Shown here in pieces: positions 1 through 7,202 of a stretch of DNA of 12,676 nucleotides. This DNA is from CAYSPT01 sp964432985 (GTDB taxonomy: Bacteria; Muiribacteriota; CAYSPT01). The notes under the pieces are model-generated. The model was given only the letters and a program-made list of their open reading frames with translations. It was not told where the DNA came from and ran no database searches. The stretch is from NCBI GenBank assembly GCA_964432985.1, contig CAYSPT010000100.1:1-12676 (forward strand), in the 5' to 3' direction. The position numbers and the translations under genes are program-made. The stretch's first letter is position 1. The number at the start of each line of letters is the position of its first letter.

Positions 1-59
1 CTTTCAAATCTAACTTTCCACACTTCCTGCTCCAAAGAAACAAGGTGCCTTCTCCGTAG

Positions 60-88
60 TTGCAAAGTGAAATTATTTCTGGTATAAT
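60..88 (+). promoter_or_regulatory. Predicted sigma70-type promoter of the tRNA-Gly gene
   Basis: A perfect TATAAT -10 box lies at 83-88. A 4/6-match -35 box (TTGCAA) lies at 60-65, with the optimal 17-bp spacer. The tRNA begins 12 bp after the -10 box, so transcription would start a few bases before the mature 5' end. The call rests on motif and position only. Confidence 0.6.
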
Positions 89-99
89 ACTCCCGATTT

Positions 100-170
<71 letters not shown>

Positions 171-171
<1 letters not shown>

Positions 172-181
172 TTTTATTTTT
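171..181 (+). terminator. T-rich stretch after the tRNA, possible 3' termination signal
   Basis: An 11-nt run, ten bases of it T, follows the tRNA acceptor stem immediately. The only hairpin before it is the tRNA itself, so this is at best a non-standard intrinsic terminator. No other termination signal is seen before tig. Confidence 0.3.
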
Positions 182-182
182 G

Positions 183-270
183 CCTTACTTTCTACACCTA
201 CTAACCAGCCTGTAGAATTTCCTTCAGCAATAGTGTCTGTCAATCCTTGCTTTCTACGCTTACTCATCAG
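183..270. repeat. Imperfect direct repeat, 62-bp period, in the tRNA-tig intergenic region
   Basis: Bases 183-208 match 245-270 at 21 of 26 positions without gaps. Both copies contain CTTTCTAC, TACT and a terminal CAG. Weaker similarity continues beyond each copy if small gaps are allowed: GTAG, then TTC, GCAA and AGTGT. It looks like a diverged tandem duplication with a unit of about 60 bp. The repeat period is not a multiple of three, and neither strand shows a convincing gene here. The rest of 172-363 shows nothing else recognisable. Confidence 0.5.
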
Positions 271-363
271 AGGGTAGGAAGTCTTCGCAAGGAGTGTTAA
301 AAGTAGAGGCAAAATTTGTCTTATTCTATAAAAAGATGTATAGTTGCGTAGATGCATTGTAGA

Positions 364-369
364 TATAAT
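364..369 (+). promoter_or_regulatory. Candidate -10 box for the tig-clpP-clpX operon
   Basis: A perfect TATAAT lies in an AT-rich stretch about 45 bp before the preferred tig start codon. The -35 region is poor: there is a TTGCGT at 344-349, but its 14-bp spacing is too short. The box may depend on an activator or an alternative sigma factor, or it may be chance in AT-rich DNA. Confidence 0.4.
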
Positions 370-399
370 AAAAAGCATCGAAGGCCGACTGCTTTAAAT

Positions 400-408
400 G
401 AAGGGAAG
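400..408 (+). promoter_or_regulatory. Ribosome binding site that fixes the tig start at 416
   Basis: The purine-rich GAAGGGAAG stretch ends 7 nt before the ATG at 416. An in-frame ATG at 398 has only a weak AAGG 13 nt upstream. Starting at 416 also puts the conserved GFR motif at residues 43-45, as in E. coli trigger factor. Confidence 0.65.
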
Positions 409-415
409 TACCGGT

Positions 416-1729
416 ATGAAAGTTGAATCGAACCGGATTGATGACACTAAATATGAACTTACTGTAGAAGTGGGAGCAGAACGGGTTGAAAAGGAGCTTA
501 ACCGTGTGTACCAGGGTCTTGTCGGAAAGGTTGCGGTACCTGGTTTTCGGCAGGGTAAAGTTCCCAGAAAGGTTCTGGAAATGCGTTTCGGGCTTGATTA
601 CTTCTTTGATGAAGTCAAGAAAAAACTTATACCCGAGGCGTTTACCGAAGCACTCAAGCAGGAGAACCTCGAACCGGTAAGGGAAAATATCGGTGATATT
701 TCAATTGCCAAAGGGGAACCGCTGATATTTACGGTAACGGTTGAGGTAATCCCGCCGGTGGAGCTGCCGGAGTACAAGGGTTTGAAGGTCCAGCGGGATA
801 TCGAGCAGGTGGATGCCGACAGGGTGGAACGCGAGTTACAGAATCTTCGTGAAAGCCAGGCCCGGCTGATTCCCGTGGAAGACCGCCCGGCCAAGTCCGG
901 TGATTACGTCATTATCGACTACGCCGGATGTAAAAATGGCGAGCAATGCGATGAAGCTACCGCAGAGAATTTCTTTCTCGAACTGGGCTCGGGAATGTTT
1001 CCTGATGAATTCGAAAATACCCTGATCGGTGTTTCGGCAGGAGAAAAAAAGGAATTCCCTATCTCGTTCCCCGACGATTACCGCAGCGATGTACTGGCTG
1101 GAGAAACCATTGATTTTACGGTGGATATCAAGGAGCTGAAATCAAAAGAACTACCCGAACTAGATGATGAGTTTGCCGGGGAAGTATCGAGGTTCGAGAC
1201 CATTGCCACCCTGCGGGAAGACATTACCAAAAAGCTGGAAGCGTTTGCCAAGGCCAGGGCGGATATGGGAGTGAAGGAAAAGATGCTGGACCAGTTGGTG
1301 GAAGGCAGCACCATGACCGTTCCTGAAGTGCTGGTCGAACGCAAAATCGATCGTATGATTGACAGTCTCGGTCGGACTCTGCAGTCCGAGAGCGTCACTA
1401 TGAACGAGTATCTGGAGCAAACGGGCAGTACGATGGATTCGCTGCGTGAACAGTATAACGAATCGGCCCAGGCAGATGTCAGGCGGGACCTGGTTTTACG
1501 TGAAATCGTCAAGCGGGAAACCATCAAGGTTGCCTACAGCGAAGTCGATCAGCGTATCGTGGAAATGGCTGAAAGCACGAACCAGGATGTGGAGCGGCTG
1601 AGAAGCGTGTTTGCCAACTCAGTTAGTTTCTCTGTATTGGAAGAGGAGATAGCTCGAGAAAAAGCGATGGATTTTCTGCTCGATCATGCCGACATTAATG
1701 ACGTAGAAGTTAAACAAGAAATGGAATGA
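416..1729 (+). CDS. tig: Trigger factor, ribosome-associated chaperone and peptidyl-prolyl isomerase
   Basis: Trigger factor binds the ribosome near the exit tunnel and shelters nascent chains. It also has FKBP-type proline isomerase activity. The product is 437 residues from the preferred ATG at 416, close to the E. coli length (432); an in-frame ATG at 398 would add six residues. The N-terminal ribosome-binding domain carries GFRQGKVP at residues 43-50, where the family signature is expected. The FKBP-like domain lies at about 158-240 (from AKSGDYVIIDYAG through the DFTVDIKEL strand). The family's LPELDDEFA junction is at about 246-254. The rest is the helical SurA-like substrate-binding arms. 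The stop codon overlaps the clpP Shine-Dalgarno site, and clpP starts 10 bp on, so the genes form one operon, the classic tig-clpP-clpX arrangement. Identification is secure. Confidence 0.97.
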   Translation: MKVESNRIDDTKYELTVEVGAERVEKELNRVYQGLVGKVAVPGFRQGKVPRKVLEMRFGLDYFFDEVKKKLIPEAFTEALKQENLEPVRENIGDISIAKGEPLIFTVTVEVIPPVELPEYKGLKVQRDIEQVDADRVERELQNLRESQARLIPVEDRPAKSGDYVIIDYAGCKNGEQCDEATAENFFLELGSGMFPDEFENTLIGVSAGEKKEFPISFPDDYRSDVLAGETIDFTVDIKELKSKELPELDDEFAGEVSRFETIATLREDITKKLEAFAKARADMGVKEKMLDQLVEGSTMTVPEVLVERKIDRMIDSLGRTLQSESVTMNEYLEQTGSTMDSLREQYNESAQADVRRDLVLREIVKRETIKVAYSEVDQRIVEMAESTNQDVERLRSVFANSVSFSVLEEEIAREKAMDFLLDHADINDVEVKQEME

Positions 1730-1739
1730 GGATTAACGT

Positions 1740-2348
1740 ATGAATCTCATACCTATTGTCATCGAGCAGACGGTACGCGGAGAACGATCTTACGATATCT
1801 ATTCCCGGTTGCTGAAAGACCGGATCGTGTTTATCGGTGGGGGAATCAATGACCATATGGCCAACCTGGTGGTTGCCCAGTTGCTGTTTCTCGAAGCCGA
1901 GGACCCGGACAAGGACATTAATCTGTACATCAACAGTCCGGGGGGAGCGGTGACCGCCGGTCTGGCGATATATGACACCATGCAATATGTAAGGTGCAAT
2001 GTTTCTACCATTTGCGTGGGCCAGGCCGCCAGCATGGGAGCGCTGCTTCTCACTGCCGGCACAACCGGGAAACGGTTTTCTCTACCCCATTCAAGGATCA
2101 TGATCCACCAGCCCCTCGGAGGCGCTCAGGGACAGGCTGTAGATATTGATATCCAGGCCAGGGAAATAATGAGAATCAAAAGTCGGCTCAACGACATTCT
2201 CGTGACTCACACCGGACAGGCTGTCGAGAAGATCGAGAAAGACAGTGATCGGGACTTTTATATGGAAGCGGACGAAGCCAAGGAATATGGTCTTATAGAC
2301 CATGTCATCCAGGAATCGAAACGTGAGAAGACGAAAGAGAGGGTCTGA
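1740..2348 (+). CDS. clpP: ATP-dependent Clp protease, proteolytic subunit
   Basis: ClpP is the cytoplasmic serine protease that forms a 14-subunit barrel and degrades substrates unfolded and fed in by ClpX or ClpA-type partners. The 202-residue product has the full catalytic triad: Ser98 in GQAASMGA, His123 in MIHQP, and Asp172 in DSDRDF. The N-terminus (LIPIVIEQTVRGERSYDIYS) is canonical, including the short processed-type leader, and INSPGG at 65-70 is the conserved substrate-strand region. A good Shine-Dalgarno site (GAGGA, 1728-1732) lies 7 nt before the ATG and overlaps the tig stop. The TGA stop shares one base with the clpX ATG (TGATG), which implies translational coupling. Nothing is missing. 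Confidence 0.99.
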   Translation: MNLIPIVIEQTVRGERSYDIYSRLLKDRIVFIGGGINDHMANLVVAQLLFLEAEDPDKDINLYINSPGGAVTAGLAIYDTMQYVRCNVSTICVGQAASMGALLLTAGTTGKRFSLPHSRIMIHQPLGGAQGQAVDIDIQAREIMRIKSRLNDILVTHTGQAVEKIEKDSDRDFYMEADEAKEYGLIDHVIQESKREKTKERV

Positions 2349-3604
2349 TGTTTTCTTCAACGTCCAAAACCACCACCCGGCTTCGCTGCTCTTTTTGCAG
2401 TAAAAACCAGGACCAGGTGCGGAAATTGATTGCCGGACCGGATGTGTACATCTGCGACGAGTGCGTGGAACTATGCAACGAAATCATCATCGAGGAACTC
2501 GGTCCCGACAAACCAAAAAACATAACTGAAGTATTAAAACCAAAAGAAATTTACAAGTTCCTGTCGGAATATGTGGTGGGGCAGGAAAAGGCCAAGAAGG
2601 TTCTTTCCGTAGCGGTCTACAACCACTACAAACGGCTCAAGTCGAATATCCAGCGGGACGATGTGGAATTTCAGAAGTCCAATGTACTGCTTATCGGTCC
2701 CACCGGTTGCGGTAAAACCCTGCTGGCCAGAACGCTGGCCAGAATGCTCGATGTACCGTTTGCCATCGCTGACGCTACCACGCTTACCGAGGCCGGTTAT
2801 GTTGGTGAAGACGTGGAGAACATCGTGCTCAGGCTCATCCAGGATGCCGATTACGATGTAGAACGGGCCGAGCAGGGCATCATTTATATCGATGAGATTG
2901 ATAAAATCGCCCGGAAGACGGAGAACGTTTCCATCACCAGGGATGTCTCCGGTGAGGGTGTCCAGCAGGCATTGCTCAAACTGCTCGAAGGCTGTCTGGC
3001 CAGTGTTCCTCCTCAGGGCGGCCGCAAGCATCCCCATCAGGACCTGATCCAGATCGATACCGCCAACATCCTGTTTATTGGGGGCGGGTCTTTCGAAGGT
3101 CTGGACAAGATCATCGAATCCCGTGTGGAACAAAAGGTCATGGGATTCGGTGCCGATATCAAGAGCAAGAAAGAGAAAGACCTGGGGACCATATTCAGCC
3201 AGGTGCTCCCCGAGGACCTGCTCAAGTTCGGTTTCATCCCGGAGTTCGTGGGACGTATGCCCGTAGTTGCCACTCTGCATCAACTGGGCAAGGAAGTCCT
3301 GATAAATATTCTCACCGGGCCTAAAAACGCTCTGGTCAAGCAATACAAGAAGTTCTTCAGTCTGGAAGGGGTCGAACTCACCTTTACCGATGAGGCCCTG
3401 GATTCCATTGCTGAACTGGCCTTGGAGAGAAAGACCGGGGCCCGCGGCCTGGCGTCCATCCTGGAAGAGGTCATGCTTGACCTGATGTACGAGGTTCCCT
3501 CCCAGAATGACATAGAGAAGGTAATCATCAATCGGAAGGTCATCGAAACCAGATCCAACTACATCATGTTTAAGAAACAGCCGAAAACAGGTGAGTCAGC
3601 CTAA
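2348..3604 (+). CDS. clpX: ATP-dependent Clp protease, ATP-binding subunit ClpX
   Basis: ClpX is the hexameric AAA+ unfoldase that recognises degradation tags and threads proteins into ClpP. The product is 418 residues, the normal family length. The N-terminal C4 zinc domain has Cys14, Cys17, Cys36 and Cys39. Walker A is GPTGCGKT at 117-124, Walker B is IIYIDEIDK at 178-186, the pore-1 loop is GYVG at 150-153, the RKH loop is at 226-228, the arginine finger region is EFVGRMPV around Arg303, and sensor 2 is GARGL at 364-368. The ClpP-docking loop reads MGF (265-267) where E. coli has IGF. Walker A has Cys where Ser is common. Neither change should abolish function. The gene overlaps clpP by 1 nt. 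Its TAA stop overlaps the stop of the convergent TPR gene, and no lon gene follows. Confidence 0.99.
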   Translation: MFSSTSKTTTRLRCSFCSKNQDQVRKLIAGPDVYICDECVELCNEIIIEELGPDKPKNITEVLKPKEIYKFLSEYVVGQEKAKKVLSVAVYNHYKRLKSNIQRDDVEFQKSNVLLIGPTGCGKTLLARTLARMLDVPFAIADATTLTEAGYVGEDVENIVLRLIQDADYDVERAEQGIIYIDEIDKIARKTENVSITRDVSGEGVQQALLKLLEGCLASVPPQGGRKHPHQDLIQIDTANILFIGGGSFEGLDKIIESRVEQKVMGFGADIKSKKEKDLGTIFSQVLPEDLLKFGFIPEFVGRMPVVATLHQLGKEVLINILTGPKNALVKQYKKFFSLEGVELTFTDEALDSIAELALERKTGARGLASILEEVMLDLMYEVPSQNDIEKVIINRKVIETRSNYIMFKKQPKTGESA

Positions 3605-5244
3605 GGTCTGGCTGGGACGGCGCTTAATGCATCCGGAGTAAACGTGGTCTCCTTCATCTTCTTTTCGCTCACAATTTTTTGTTGTGCCAGGTCTTTCAAT
3701 TTCTCAAAGACATAGGTGTATAAGTGGGCGTCTTTTTTTATTTCCCGAAAATCAATTTGCATGAGTGATCTGAGTATAGACGTGGAAATAATCGAACGAA
3801 GCTCGATCAGCGCCTGGTCATGCCGTTTCATAGAATCGTAAATCAGGGCCAGGTTGTACCGGGCCACCTGGTCATCGGGATCGAGAAACAGCACTGTCTT
3901 GAGCCGCTCCACTGCCAGGGAAAGACGTTTCATCTTGGAAAACACCAGCCCCAGGGCAAAATGTGCCTCTTTCAGGTTGGGTTGAAGAACAATGGCTCGT
4001 TGCAGTAGTTTGGCAGCGCGGTCGAGTTTGTTGGTGTGGTAGAGTTTAACTGCTTTTCTCAGCAGCCGATACGGTTCATCCGCACTGAGCGGCATGATAA
4101 ATATGGCTATAAAAAATCCGAGTAAAGCGATAGTGACCAGTTCGAGCAGAATCAGCAGGTAAACGAACCAGTAGAGTTTCAGGTAACATATTCTGTATTT
4201 GTCCTTCAGCGTATGTTCAAACAGGCCGGGATCGAGCTTTTTTATCGTAAACATCATCCGGATGGCTTTCCTGGTTTCTCCTCCGTGAAAGTAAATCAAA
4301 GCCAGGTTTTTCCTGCAATCTACATGACCGGGAGTCTTCTGTAAATAACGCAGGTAGTACTTGATCGCCTGCCGCCTGTCTCCCAGCTCGTCAAGACATA
4401 TGCCCATGAGAAATGTAATGTCGAGAAAATCAGGTTCGAGTTTTTCAACTTCTTTAAAGTGTACCAGAGCGCTTTCGTAGTGATGCTTTTTAAGCTCCTC
4501 CCGGCCCCTGGTGTAAGGGTCCCGCTTTTCCGAGGTAACCTGCAGCTCAAGCAGCATCATTCGAGCTTTCATGTGAGATGAGTCCAGTTGCAGTACCTCG
4601 TCGAATTTCTTCATGGCCCTGAACCAGTCCTTCATCTCGTAATATTTCATTCCTTGCTTGAATTTGTCATGGATGAGCGCCTGGCTGGGGGCCACTCTTC
4701 TTGTTGCCGAAATGGTGGGAACCCCTCCCGATCCGGTTGATCCTTCTGTCACAGACTCTGTCTGCTCAACCTGCCCTGGTAGCGTGGAGGGCAGACCTTC
4801 CCGTATCCGTTTGAGCTTTCCCTCTGTCAGGGCTACTTGAAGCTGTTCCTGGAGCCTGGGGTCGTCCGGTATCAGGTGCTGGGCTTTCTTGTAGAGACGT
4901 AAAGCTGCTTTGTATTCGCCCAGGTCAAGGAGACGCTCTCCTTCGAGCAGGTGGCGCTCTCCCTCTTTACGGGCCGCCTGACGGACAAGCTCGAAAAGCT
5001 CGCTGACACGGCTGTCGTCGGGAGCTATCCCGTTGGCCTGGTTTATATACAGGAGCGCCTTTTGCACATCACCGCGCTGATAGGCTTCGTGCGCGATGTT
5101 TAGATAGGCTATGGCCTGGCTTTGATCGATTGCGGAATCCTGGCTATTTACCGGAAACGGACATAAAGCCGTGAACCAGATCAGGCATGCGGTCCATATC
5201 AGGTATATGGCAATCGCGAAGTTCGGGTACCGTGCGTTTTTCAT
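3601..5244 (-). CDS. TPR-repeat membrane protein with repeats on both sides of one internal membrane span
   Basis: The product is 547 residues from the ATG at 5244; a GTG three bases upstream would add one. Numbering here is from that GTG. Residues about 10-30 are hydrophobic after a basic start and look like a signal peptide or signal anchor. TPR-like helical pairs follow at about 42-76, 95-130, 194-228, 249-274 and 276-340, broken by a Ser/Thr/Gly-rich linker at 158-182. A strong transmembrane segment spans about 358-386. A second TPR block covers about 391-475, and the tail (about 485-548) is helical and charged. If the N-terminal segment is exported, the first TPR block is extracytoplasmic and the second cytoplasmic. 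TPRs mediate protein-protein contacts; the specific role is unknown. An AGGGGGAG Shine-Dalgarno site (5253-5260) lies 8 nt before the ATG. The gene converges on clpX and diverges from the operon to its right. Confidence 0.85.
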   Translation of the reverse strand: MKNARYPNFAIAIYLIWTACLIWFTALCPFPVNSQDSAIDQSQAIAYLNIAHEAYQRGDVQKALLYINQANGIAPDDSRVSELFELVRQAARKEGERHLLEGERLLDLGEYKAALRLYKKAQHLIPDDPRLQEQLQVALTEGKLKRIREGLPSTLPGQVEQTESVTEGSTGSGGVPTISATRRVAPSQALIHDKFKQGMKYYEMKDWFRAMKKFDEVLQLDSSHMKARMMLLELQVTSEKRDPYTRGREELKKHHYESALVHFKEVEKLEPDFLDITFLMGICLDELGDRRQAIKYYLRYLQKTPGHVDCRKNLALIYFHGGETRKAIRMMFTIKKLDPGLFEHTLKDKYRICYLKLYWFVYLLILLELVTIALLGFFIAIFIMPLSADEPYRLLRKAVKLYHTNKLDRAAKLLQRAIVLQPNLKEAHFALGLVFSKMKRLSLAVERLKTVLFLDPDDQVARYNLALIYDSMKRHDQALIELRSIISTSILRSLMQIDFREIKKDAHLYTYVFEKLKDLAQQKIVSEKKMKETTFTPDALSAVPARP

Positions 5245-5268
5245 CACCAGCGCTCCCCCTGTATATTA

Positions 5269-5274
5269 ATTATA
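5269..5274 (-). promoter_or_regulatory. Candidate -10 box of the TPR gene
   Basis: Read on the minus strand this is a perfect TATAAT, 24 nt upstream of the ATG at 5244, which would give a leader of about 18 nt. No good -35 box sits at 16-18 bp; a TTCACA exists but 23 bp away (5298-5303). The position, between two divergent genes, supports it. Confidence 0.4.
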
Positions 5275-5363
5275 CCAGAGTGACCTGAAATGCACATTGT
5301 GAAAACCAGTCGCCAGCGGACGCTGTAAAACACCTCGCTTTAGCTATGATGAGTTACCGAGAG

Positions 5364-5392
5364 TTGACATCATCCCTGTTTTACCTTAGGAT
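5364..5392 (+). promoter_or_regulatory. Predicted promoter of the pseudopilin/dockerin operon
   Basis: A perfect TTGACA -35 box (5364-5369) is followed after exactly 17 bp by TAGGAT (5387-5392), a 4/6 match to the -10 consensus. A ribosome binding site (AGGTGA, 5399-5404) and an ATG (5409) follow at once, so the leader would be very short. No other promoter-like pair is obvious in the 160-bp divergent intergenic region. Confidence 0.55.
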
Positions 5393-5408
5393 TAAACTAG
5401 GTGAAACA

Positions 5409-5456
5409 ATGGCTATTATCAGGTATATGCCTATCTATTCAAGCTTTTTGAACCGT
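5409..5456 (+). CDS. 5' fragment of the first gene of the operon, cut by an assembly gap
   Basis: An ATG at 5409 follows AGGTGA at 5399-5404 and opens a frame reading MAIIRYMPIYSSFLNR before the run of N. This is most likely the start of the gene whose end reappears at 5557; the frames differ across the 100 Ns, but such gaps usually have arbitrary length, so this is no objection. An in-frame ATG at 5346 lies upstream of the predicted promoter and is not preferred. I do not recognise the protein. Confidence 0.45.
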
Positions 5457-5556
5457 NNNNNNNNNNNNNNNNNNNNNNNNNNNNNNNNNNNNNNNNNNNN
5501 NNNNNNNNNNNNNNNNNNNNNNNNNNNNNNNNNNNNNNNNNNNNNNNNNNNNNNNN
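5457..5556. other. Assembly gap, 100 N
   Basis: Exactly 100 undetermined bases, the conventional placeholder for a scaffold gap of unknown size. Order and distance of the flanks depend on scaffolding evidence that is not visible here. Confidence 0.99.
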
Positions 5557-5871
5557 GCGTTTGTCAACCTTCTGGTAGACTGGATGGCGGCGTACACGAA
5601 GTACGATCACTGGATTACCGCGAATGTTGACGGACGGAGGAAGATCGGGTCTTCCATAGAAGCGCTTCACTGGCTCGAATCCATGCGGAGCATAGGGCAG
5701 GCGGTCAGGGACATGAACTGGCTGCTGGACGGGGATAATTATGAGGAGCTTGGGCAGAGGCTTACGGAGGTGCGCAGTTTATTTGATCCGCTGCTGGTCC
5801 AGGCCCAAAAGTCACTCGGGTTCGATCCTGATGGCACTTCGCCGCCCGAGGAAAGCGGTCTTGAGGAATAA
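5557..5871 (+). CDS. Hypothetical small helical protein, 3' part (start lost in the gap)
   Basis: The frame is open from the first base after the gap to a TAA at 5869-5871, giving 104 visible residues; the first ATG in view is at 5584, but coding continues upstream of it. The visible part is mainly predicted helix with many Trp, Leu and charged residues, including AFVNLLVDWMAAYTKYDHW and a LEVR/DPLL-type amphipathic stretch, then a short acidic, proline-containing tail (PPEESGLEE). No signal peptide, membrane span or catalytic motif can be seen in this part. The stop lies 2 nt before the next gene's ATG, and the GAGGA Shine-Dalgarno site of that gene sits inside this coding region, so the two are coupled. 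I do not recognise the family; the frame and operon position support a real gene. Confidence 0.65.
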   Translation, partial: AFVNLLVDWMAAYTKYDHWITANVDGRRKIGSSIEALHWLESMRSIGQAVRDMNWLLDGDNYEELGQRLTEVRSLFDPLLVQAQKSLGFDPDGTSPPEESGLEE

Positions 5872-5873
5872 CC

Positions 5874-7196
5874 ATGGACTATGTTGTTGAAATAATCAGG
5901 AAGATATCCGGCAGTGAGCGTGAACAGCGGAAAGCCGCCTTGCTGATGTCACAGGACCTGGTGGATCATCGCCTCGTTGAACCCTGTCTGAGGTTACTCA
6001 GCGATGAAGATCGGGACATTCGTAATCTCGCCCGGACCTTATTGGAAACTCTGGTTGAGGAACTGAATATTTCCGAACAGGAACTTCTTCACTATCGCCA
6101 CCGTATCGATCTGGGCCGGGCGCGGATGATGCTTCGCAGTGAGGATTCCGCTGAACGGTTCAGAGGGATCAGCATTTTCGGTTCATCTGGTGCGTCAGAG
6201 CACATAATGCTGTTTCTTGAGCATCTGAAAAATGAAGAAGACGAAGAGATAATCATGTACATACTGAGGATACTGGGTGGTACGGGGAAGAAAATAGTTA
6301 TAAAGGTTCTGAAAAAGTATTTGAATGCGAAATCCGAGAATGTGAGACTGGCCGCAGTGGACGGCCTGGCCGTTGCGCACGACCAGGGAGCATACCGGGT
6401 GCTGGCTTCATACATTACCCGTCAACCGGAGCATCTGCAGGCGAAAATGGCCCGCAGTTTGTGCGCTCAGCCTTTATTTATCGGAGAACTCGGTCTTCCG
6501 CTGGTGCCCCGGGGATTGGTCAAAGGACTGTATGCTCTTGATGAAGAAGCGAGGATCAGGGCCTGTGACAGCCTGGGAGAATCGAATCACCCCGCCGCCG
6601 CCATACCACTCATGGCTGCCAGCATCGATTCCAGTCGGAAAGTGCAGTACCGTGCGCGCCGGGCGATGTCGGAACTTCTGGAAGGAGAATGTCTTCCGGT
6701 AAGCAAGCAGCGTGCCCGCGGTGGGACGGGCACCGGCCGGCGGAAAAAGCGTGCGGAATCAAATTCCTCGTTTAGGGAGGCGGATTGGATCCCGGCCATA
6801 CGATTGCTGGTTATTCTCATGTGTGCTGCATTGGGATATGGTATAACAGTGCTGCACTGGGATGATGGATTATTTTCACCTCCCGTATATCGATCCACCG
6901 CATCTTCTGAAGAGTGGCTGGGCAAATACATGGCTCCGGTGGGTGTTCCCCATCCCGAGACGAAAGCCTTGACGCTGGCGGGAGTTTTAGAGCGCAGTGC
7001 TTCCTCGGCGGGGCCGGTTACGATCCGCAGCAGCGGCTACCGGGTGGTACTTGACGGTCATGGGCAGTGTTTTGACAATGTGCGCCTGGGTGACCAGGTC
7101 GTCGCCCGGGGAACCGTAAAAGGGATCAGTGATTTCGGAGCGATCGTGCTGGGCAAATGGAGTGTTTCCCGAAACGAAAACCGTGGGAAGGACTAA
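5874..7196 (+). CDS. HEAT-repeat protein with one membrane span and an OB-like C-terminal domain
   Basis: The 440-residue product falls into three parts. Residues about 1-270 are successive antiparallel helix pairs of HEAT type, for example LVEPCLRLLSDEDRDIRNLA and the ENVRLAAVDGLA and EARIRACDSLGE units. A basic linker (GRRKKR, 289-293 region) precedes a single transmembrane segment at about 305-327. This suggests that the HEAT domain is cytoplasmic (positive-inside) and the tail lies outside. The tail, about 365-432, is predicted beta: ALTLAGVLER, then GYRVVLDG, then VRLGDQVVARGTV and GAIVLGKWS, resembling a small OB-type barrel. HEAT domains act as protein scaffolds; no enzyme motif is visible. 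The start has a good GAGGA site 6 nt upstream, and the pseudopilin gene begins 6 nt after the stop. It may recruit or assemble the downstream envelope proteins, which is inference. Confidence 0.8.
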   Translation: MDYVVEIIRKISGSEREQRKAALLMSQDLVDHRLVEPCLRLLSDEDRDIRNLARTLLETLVEELNISEQELLHYRHRIDLGRARMMLRSEDSAERFRGISIFGSSGASEHIMLFLEHLKNEEDEEIIMYILRILGGTGKKIVIKVLKKYLNAKSENVRLAAVDGLAVAHDQGAYRVLASYITRQPEHLQAKMARSLCAQPLFIGELGLPLVPRGLVKGLYALDEEARIRACDSLGESNHPAAAIPLMAASIDSSRKVQYRARRAMSELLEGECLPVSKQRARGGTGTGRRKKRAESNSSFREADWIPAIRLLVILMCAALGYGITVLHWDDGLFSPPVYRSTASSEEWLGKYMAPVGVPHPETKALTLAGVLERSASSAGPVTIRSSGYRVVLDGHGQCFDNVRLGDQVVARGTVKGISDFGAIVLGKWSVSRNENRGKD

Positions 7197-7202
7197 GCAT
7201 CA

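Noticed and set aside
183..270. CRISPR-like repeat
   Set aside because: There are only two imperfect copies, with a spacer-like distance but no further units and no cas genes in the window.
2534..3343. Minus-strand 269-codon open frame opposite clpX
   Set aside because: It lies wholly antisense to a fully conserved clpX gene. Its predicted protein resembles no family and is explained by the codon bias of the sense strand.
3597..3614. Intrinsic terminator shared by clpX and the TPR gene
   Set aside because: The stem is only 5 bp, the loop 8 nt, and no T run follows directly on either strand.
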